DNA from: CAVRAZ01 sp963719135
GTDB lineage: Bacteria > Pseudomonadota > Gammaproteobacteria > DSM-19610
Length of the DNA: 64,000 bases
Direction of reading: 5' to 3'
Assembly (NCBI GenBank): GCA_963719135.1
Contig: CAVRAZ010000003.1
Span: 337,402-401,401 of the forward strand
The notes below the pieces were generated by a model. That model saw only the letters and a list, made by a program, of their open reading frames with translations. It did not search any database and was not told where the DNA came from. The position numbers were made by a program, and so were the translations under genes. Shown here piece after piece: positions 59,799 through 64,000 of the stretch. Numbering within the stretch: the stretch's first letter is position 1; each line of letters starts with the position of its first letter.

Positions 59799-60188
59799 GC
59801 CATATTCATTGTTTAACCTCTCAATTTCTTGGCGGGCTTGCCCTTCTACCCCTTCTGTTGGGCCGATAAAAATGAAGGTTTCAAAAGTTTTTATTGCTTC
59901 CTGTGGATTGCCTTCTAAGCAATATTCCTCAGCTATGCGCTTTGCCTCTTCAAACCAGGCAGCATAATGGTCGGGTGATGGCGGTGTATCCCATAGTTCC
60001 GGTTTCAATTCTGGGTGTAGCTTGTACAAGGCTGATCGTACTTCGTCGATTTCAGCAATAGCTTTTCCAAGCTTAAGAATCAACTTTTCATTTTTAAGTG
60101 CCTTGCTGTCATTAACATCAGGCGCACAAACTGCCAGTTGCTCAGCGCAGCCAGTGAGGACATCGTTGATTTCGGAAATCTTATTCAT
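59793..60188 (-). CDS. Cassette-borne helical hypothetical protein
   Basis: The 131-residue protein MNKISEINDVLTGCAEQLAV is acidic and mainly helical, with SALYKLHPELKPELWDTPPS, AAWFEEAKRIAEEYCLEGNP and ETFIFIGPTEGVEGQARQEI. Lower GC and different codon use from the host genes point to acquisition. Its start lies four bases after attC-like site 4 and its stop overlaps site 3, the exact geometry of an integron cassette. No function is recognised. Confidence 0.7.
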   Translation of the reverse strand: MNKISEINDVLTGCAEQLAVCAPDVNDSKALKNEKLILKLGKAIAEIDEVRSALYKLHPELKPELWDTPPSPDHYAAWFEEAKRIAEEYCLEGNPQEAIKTFETFIFIGPTEGVEGQARQEIERLNNEYGV

Positions 60189-60191
60189 GGC

Positions 60192-60252
60192 GTATAACGT
60201 CTCGCCTCAAGCGTACGGCGAAGCCGCATCGCTTTGGAGGCGGTTGTTAGCT
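60192..60252 (-). repeat. attC-like recombination site 4
   Basis: In cassette orientation the site starts with AGCTAAC (60252-60246) and ends GTTATAC (60198-60192). CGCCTCCAAAGCG and CGCTTGAGGCG form the inner double arm with one extrahelical base and a small loop, the textbook attC fold. Length is 61 bases. Confidence 0.85.
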
Positions 60253-60271
60253 GCATTCGCGACACCTGTCA

Positions 60272-60679
60272 TTACTGACTTGCCTCAACGTGACGCGCAA
60301 AGTTATTCAGAATAGCTTGCCACCCGTCGCGTTGCTGTTCGACAGAGTGAGTTGACTCACTATCGAAGGTTACACGTACCCTGACGCCTTCCAGGATATC
60401 GGAAAACTCGACCCGCGCCGTTCGATCACCGAAGGAATACTTAATGAGGCTGGGCTCCACAATGTTTGTGTAAATTCCGGAAAAATCGAAACCCATACTT
60501 CCATCCTTTGCTTCCATTCGGGACGAGAACGCGCCATTTACGCGCAAATCCACCTTGGCATCGGTTGTGTGCCAGTCATCGGACGCAGCATTCCACTGCT
60601 TGATGTGTTCTGGAGTAGTATACGCACGCCACACTTCTTCGATGGGTGCTGCTACGGTGGTTTCAACGGCTATTTTCAT
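60272..60679 (-). CDS. SRPBCC/AHSA1-like protein
   Basis: The 135-residue protein MKIAVETTVAAPIEEVWRAY is an SRPBCC-fold member of the AHSA1 type (TTPEHIKQWNAASDDWHTTD, FDFSGIYTNIVEPSLIKYSF, RVTFDSESTHSVEQQRDGWQ, ILNNFARHVE). Such small hydrophobic-pocket proteins bind ligands or act as Hsp90 cofactors; in integron cassettes they are common cargo. The IS21 left end begins 15 bases before its ATG, leaving it without an obvious promoter. Confidence 0.88.
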   Translation of the reverse strand: MKIAVETTVAAPIEEVWRAYTTPEHIKQWNAASDDWHTTDAKVDLRVNGAFSSRMEAKDGSMGFDFSGIYTNIVEPSLIKYSFGDRTARVEFSDILEGVRVRVTFDSESTHSVEQQRDGWQAILNNFARHVEASQ

Positions 60680-60694
60680 TGCGAGTAACCTATT

Positions 60695-60740
60695 GTCATC
60701 GACGTTCCGAAATTGTAGTGATCTGGCCGGTTTGAAACTG
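60695..60740. repeat. Left terminal repeat of the IS21 element
   Basis: The end sequence (GTCATCGACGTTCC, GAAATTGTAGTGATC, TGGCCGGTTTGAAACTG) aligns with the complement of 63955-64000, with conserved blocks ATCG.CG, AAAT.TGTA, GATC and CCGGTTT. Confidence 0.65.
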
Positions 60741-60881
60741 TCTTTGTCGGCATAGATACCGGGCCAGGTTTTGCCGCTCTAACCCCCCTTTGTTCGCGCG
60801 CGCGCGACGGAGTAGCCGGCGTGGATACTGGCGTTGTGTTCATCGCGTCACGTCTCATCATCGGTCCCCGGAAGGGGGTGA

Positions 60882-61382
60882 TTGATGAGCCAACAAAGAC
60901 GCCGTAAGTGTCGACACTGCGGGACTTTATTCCGTCCCGACCCGCGCAATCTCAGGCACCAGCGCTTCTGCTCGAAGACGCCGTGTCGGCGCGCCAGCAA
61001 GGCCGAGAGCCAGCGCCGATGGCTCGCCAAAGCCGACAACCGTGATTACTTCCGCGGCGCCGAGAACGTCGAGCGGGTGCGCGCCTGGCGCAGCGCTCAT
61101 CCGGGCTATTGGCGGCGCTCAGCGCCGAACACCCGCCCTGCGTTACAAGAACACTCATTGACGCAAGCTGCGGATAACAATGATAAATCGGATCCCTTAG
61201 TGAACACACTGTTACAAGAACTCGCCTCCGCCCAACCCCTTGTCCTGATGGGATTAATCGCCCAGTTAACCGGCGCTGCGCTACAAGAGGACATCGTATC
61301 GGCCAGCCGGCGGCTGCAACATTTAGCCAACGACATCCTCAATGCATCCCCCGAGCGTGATCCCCGCGATCACGCTCCCTGA
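60882..61382 (+). CDS. IS21-borne zinc-ribbon-like accessory protein
   Basis: The 166-residue protein (MMSQQRRRKCRHCGTLFRPD) starts with a zinc-ribbon-like pattern, CRHCGTLFRPDPRNLRHQRFCS and PCRRASKAESQRRWLAKAD, then RVRAWRSAHPGYWRR. Its second half is unlike the first (LLQELASAQPLVLMGLIAQL, ISAS-like helices). Proteins with this start are found upstream of istA in some IS21-family elements and are usually called hypothetical. It may bind the element ends or target DNA, which is inference. Confidence 0.75.
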   Translation: MMSQQRRRKCRHCGTLFRPDPRNLRHQRFCSKTPCRRASKAESQRRWLAKADNRDYFRGAENVERVRAWRSAHPGYWRRSAPNTRPALQEHSLTQAADNNDKSDPLVNTLLQELASAQPLVLMGLIAQLTGAALQEDIVSASRRLQHLANDILNASPERDPRDHAP

Positions 61383-61400
61383 GGGCCAAGGAGACACCGC

Positions 61401-61595
61401 GTGACCGACGAACATCCGCCCCTGATCGCGTTACCGACACAGCTTTGCGACGAGGCCGCTGCACAACTGCTCGAGTTCCTCTACGCGCTTGCCGCCGCCC
61501 TCGAGAGCCAATACACCGCTCAGCTGCTTCGCTACTACCACCAAGACGCTGAGTGCCAGCAATCCCTGTGGCCCGATGACGAGCCGCCGTTCTGA
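61401..61595 (+). CDS. IS21-borne small acidic protein
   Basis: The 64-residue protein MTDEHPPLIALPTQLCDEAA has one helix-rich part (AAQLLEFLYALAAALESQYT) and ends PDDEPPF. It lies between the zinc-ribbon gene and istA with short gaps, so all four genes form a transposition operon. Function is unknown. Confidence 0.65.
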   Translation: MTDEHPPLIALPTQLCDEAAAQLLEFLYALAAALESQYTAQLLRYYHQDAECQQSLWPDDEPPF

Positions 61596-61631
61596 GCCCG
61601 ACCATTTGCGTTTGACCGCCGGACAATCCTG

Positions 61632-63110
61632 ATGATCGATTACGATACGTTCTGCCGCATCCGCCACCTTCACCAACGCGACGGACTCAACGTCTCACAG
61701 ATTGCGCACGCTCTTTGCCTCGATGCGCGCACCGTCAGCCATTGGCTCACACAGTCACACTTCCGAGCGCGGCGCAGCGTTGCTCGCACGAGCAAGCTCG
61801 ATCCTTTCAAGCGCACCATCCGCCAGCTGATCGAGCACCACCCCTACAGCGCCGTGCAAGTGTTGCAGCGCCTGCATGAGGACGGTTACGACGGTGGCAT
61901 CACCATCGTCAAGGATTATCTGGCCAGCGTACGACCGCGGCGCGCACCGGCTTTCTTGACCCTTGCCTTTGCACCCGGCGAATGCGCGCAGGTCGACTGG
62001 GGCCACTACGGCTCGGTCAACGTCGGCAATACCCGGCGACGACTGTCCTTCTTCGTCATGGTGTTGTGCTACTCGCGATTGATGTATCTCGAGTTCACCG
62101 TCTCCCAGACCATGGAGCACTTCCTCGCCTGTCATCAACACGCGTTCGAGTTCTTCGGCCACCGCGTGCCGGCCAGCATCATGGTCGACAATTTAAAATC
62201 CGCCGTGCTCCAGCGTCTCAGCGGCCAGGCGCCGGTGTTCAATCCCCGATACCTCGACTTCGCCCAGCATCACGGCTTTCAAATCGTTCCCTGCGCGGTG
62301 GGAAAGGGAAACGAGAAAGGGCGCGTCGAAGCCGGTGTCGGCTATGTCAAAAAGAATCTACTCGCCGGCCTCGACATCCCCGACTTCAACGCCCTCAATC
62401 CCGCCGCACGGCAATGGCTCGACACGATCGCCAATCAACGCATCCACGGTGAAACACGCCGACGGCCCGTGGAGCTGTTCGAGCAGGAGAAGGCGCTGCT
62501 GCATCCCATGTCCGACAACCTCTACGACATCGCCACCCCTCACACTGTACGCGCTTCGAATCGCTTCCGCGTCACCTTCGACACCAACCGATACTCCGTG
62601 CCCGCCGAATACGCCTCCTCTCGCTTGACATTAAAGAGCTATCCAGACCGCCTGTGTGTCTATCACGACAACCAACTCATCGCCCGGCATCCGCGTTGCT
62701 ATGAGCGCCACCGCGACTTCGAAGATCCCGACCATCCGCGCAAGTTGCTCGCGCAACGGCGCAGCGCGCGGCATCAAAAACTCATGCAACGCTTCCTCGC
62801 CTTGTCCACCAACGCCGAGCGCTACTACCAACAACTCGAGCTGCGACGACTCAACGCGCGTCATCACGTGCACAAAATCATCGCACTCAGTGAAATCTAC
62901 GGCATCGAGCCCACCGCACGCGCACTCGATGACGCACTCGCCTTCGAAGCCTTCAGCTGCGAATACGTCGCCAATCTGCTCGAAAGCCGGGCCCGCGCGC
63001 TGCCCGAGCCCGCCGCTTTGCATCTGACTCGACGCGCCGATCTGCTCGAACTCGAACTCGAGGAGCCAGACCTGGAACTCTACGACCCCGATCGCTCCGC
63101 GCAGCGGTGA
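61632..63110 (+). CDS. istA: IS21-family transposase IstA
   Basis: The 492-residue protein has an N-terminal helix-turn-helix (HLHQRDGLNVSQIAHALCLD), then the integrase core with DDE residues in AQVDWGHYGSVNVG, IMVDNLKSAVLQRL and KGNEKGRVEAGVGYVK. A Mu-transposase-like C-terminal barrel follows (NRFRVTFDTNRYSVPAEYAS). It catalyses strand transfer with target choice by IstB. The frame is undamaged. Confidence 0.95.
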   Translation: MIDYDTFCRIRHLHQRDGLNVSQIAHALCLDARTVSHWLTQSHFRARRSVARTSKLDPFKRTIRQLIEHHPYSAVQVLQRLHEDGYDGGITIVKDYLASVRPRRAPAFLTLAFAPGECAQVDWGHYGSVNVGNTRRRLSFFVMVLCYSRLMYLEFTVSQTMEHFLACHQHAFEFFGHRVPASIMVDNLKSAVLQRLSGQAPVFNPRYLDFAQHHGFQIVPCAVGKGNEKGRVEAGVGYVKKNLLAGLDIPDFNALNPAARQWLDTIANQRIHGETRRRPVELFEQEKALLHPMSDNLYDIATPHTVRASNRFRVTFDTNRYSVPAEYASSRLTLKSYPDRLCVYHDNQLIARHPRCYERHRDFEDPDHPRKLLAQRRSARHQKLMQRFLALSTNAERYYQQLELRRLNARHHVHKIIALSEIYGIEPTARALDDALAFEAFSCEYVANLLESRARALPEPAALHLTRRADLLELELEEPDLELYDPDRSAQR

Positions 63111-63129
63111 AACAATAAGGAATCCCCCC

Positions 63130-63900
63130 ATGGCAACCGCTCAACCAACTCGCAGCGCCGAGACCGAAGCACTCGAACACCATCTCGATTACCTCAAGCT
63201 GTCCTTCATCCGCGAGCACCTCGATGACTTCGCCAAGCTCGCCGCCGAACAACACTGGGAGCCCATCACCTTCCTCGCAAAACTCATCGAAGGCGAAGCG
63301 CAACGACGACAAGACCGCTCCATCGAACGGCGCGTGCGACTCGCTCGCTTCCCCGTACGCAAATCACTCGAGCAGTTCCAGTGGAACTGGCCGAACAAAA
63401 TCAATCGCGCACAGATCCAAAACCTCTTCCGCTTGGCCTTCCTCGAAGACAACACCAACGTCGTGTTCATCGGCGGCGTCGGTCTGGGCAAAACTCATCT
63501 CGCCACCGCCCTCGGCCTCGCCGCCTGCCACCACGGGCACTCCGTCCTGTTCGCCTCCACCGTCGATGTCATCAACACCCTCGCCGGCGCTCAAGCCACC
63601 GGGCGACTCAAGTTGGAGCTGCGAAAATACATCCGCCCTCGCGTTTTGATCCTCGACGAAATCGGCTACCTGCCCATCGACAAAACCGGCGCCGATCTAC
63701 TGTTCCAGATCATCAGCCAGCGCTACGAGCGCGGTTCCACCATCCTCACCACCAATCGGGTCTACAAAAAGTGGGCCGAGTTCTTCAACAACGACTCCAC
63801 GCTCACCTCCGCCGTGCTCGATCGGCTTCTACATCATGCCGAAACCATCACCATCGAAGGCAAAAGCTTCCGCATGAAAGACCAGCTACAGGCGTCTTGA
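63130..63900 (+). CDS. istB: IS21-family ATP-binding protein IstB
   Basis: The 256-residue AAA+ ATPase has the IstB N-terminal helical domain and core GGVGLGKTHLATALGLAA (Walker A, near 119), VLILDEIGYLPIDKTGADLL (Walker B) and GSTILTTNRVYKKWAEFFNN. It loads on target DNA and recruits IstA. It starts 19 bases after the istA stop. Confidence 0.95.
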   Translation: MATAQPTRSAETEALEHHLDYLKLSFIREHLDDFAKLAAEQHWEPITFLAKLIEGEAQRRQDRSIERRVRLARFPVRKSLEQFQWNWPNKINRAQIQNLFRLAFLEDNTNVVFIGGVGLGKTHLATALGLAACHHGHSVLFASTVDVINTLAGAQATGRLKLELRKYIRPRVLILDEIGYLPIDKTGADLLFQIISQRYERGSTILTTNRVYKKWAEFFNNDSTLTSAVLDRLLHHAETITIEGKSFRMKDQLQAS

Positions 63901-64000
63901 AACAGATCGACAACGACTACCTAAAACACGCTTACGTGCCCACTTCCCCGCAAACATTTTTAAACCGGCTGATCTGATACAAATTTACACCGGCGATAGC

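Larger units (their letters stand above)
60694..64000 (+). mobile_element. IS21-family element with extra genes, right end beyond or at window edge
   Basis: The left end is placed at TGTCATCGACG (60694), where a 45-base terminal sequence (60695-60740) has an inverted, imperfect partner at 63955-64000 (shared core GATCTGGCCGG / CCGGCTGATC type). Between them lie two small genes, istA and istB, in one direction. The right terminus is at or just beyond position 64000, so the target duplication cannot be read. Confidence 0.8.

Overview
The window is high-GC, densely coded proteobacterial chromosome, most likely from a sulfur-oxidising gammaproteobacterium of the Chromatiales / Thiohalobacter type. 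This rests on gene content: a rpe-gph-trpE operon, SthA, DjlA, the GspA/GspB pair, DUF3530, DUF2062 and DUF6763-type proteins, a secreted Gly/Tyr-rich sulfur globule protein, and an operon for two nine-haem c-type cytochromes. No rRNA, tRNA or CRISPR array was found. The species cannot be fixed from this sequence.

Layout. 1-5.4 kb: trpE (cut by the window edge), gph and rpe on the minus strand, then small envelope genes (DUF3530 hydrolase, CopD-like membrane protein, LapG-like protease, DUF2062). 5.5-11.3 kb: coiled-coil periplasmic protein, a decayed porin, a PEP-CTERM-type exported protein whose sorting tail is out of frame by one 5-base repeat unit, djlA, a structured-RNA candidate with its own terminator, a Rieske protein and a PfkB sugar kinase. 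11.4-20.6 kb: an unusual 1197-aa protein (two cNMP-binding domains, rhodanese, coiled coil, membrane span, FGE-sulfatase domain), an HU-type protein, TerB, a subtilase and gspA/gspB. 21-29 kb: a class II ribonucleotide reductase locus (nrdJ plus TSCPD subunit) with two NrdR boxes, degQ and sthA. 29-38 kb: aminopeptidase, a membrane-tethered response regulator, a repeat patch, two glycolytic genes (pfkB-type kinase and gpmI), rhlE and a TlpA-like thioredoxin. 38-46.3 kb: the nine-haem cytochrome / PpiC isomerase / nine-haem cytochrome operon on the minus strand, behind a promoter region rich in GGCAGT half-sites. 48-52 kb: a histidine kinase / response regulator / PP2C response regulator / STAS partner-switching operon. 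52-56.4 kb: CBS protein, sulfur globule protein, MerB-like lyase, DUF1614, SnoaL-like and SLOG-like genes.

56.8-64 kb is a lower-GC accessory region. It holds a run of minus-strand gene cassettes, each ending in an attC-like site (four sites), which identifies an integron cassette array. Cargo includes a RelE/ParE toxin-antitoxin pair, an SRPBCC protein and small unknown proteins. One two-gene cassette was split by an IS66-family element whose ends and 8-bp target duplication are visible to the base. The head of the array is overrun by an IS21-family element carrying two extra genes before istA; it runs off the window. The integrase, if present, should lie beyond position 64000.

Four otherwise well-conserved genes or gene pairs (nrdJ, gspB, the exported gene at 46948 and the porin) contain single-base or short frameshifts. 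This may be genuine decay or consensus error in the assembly, and it should be settled before metabolic conclusions are drawn.
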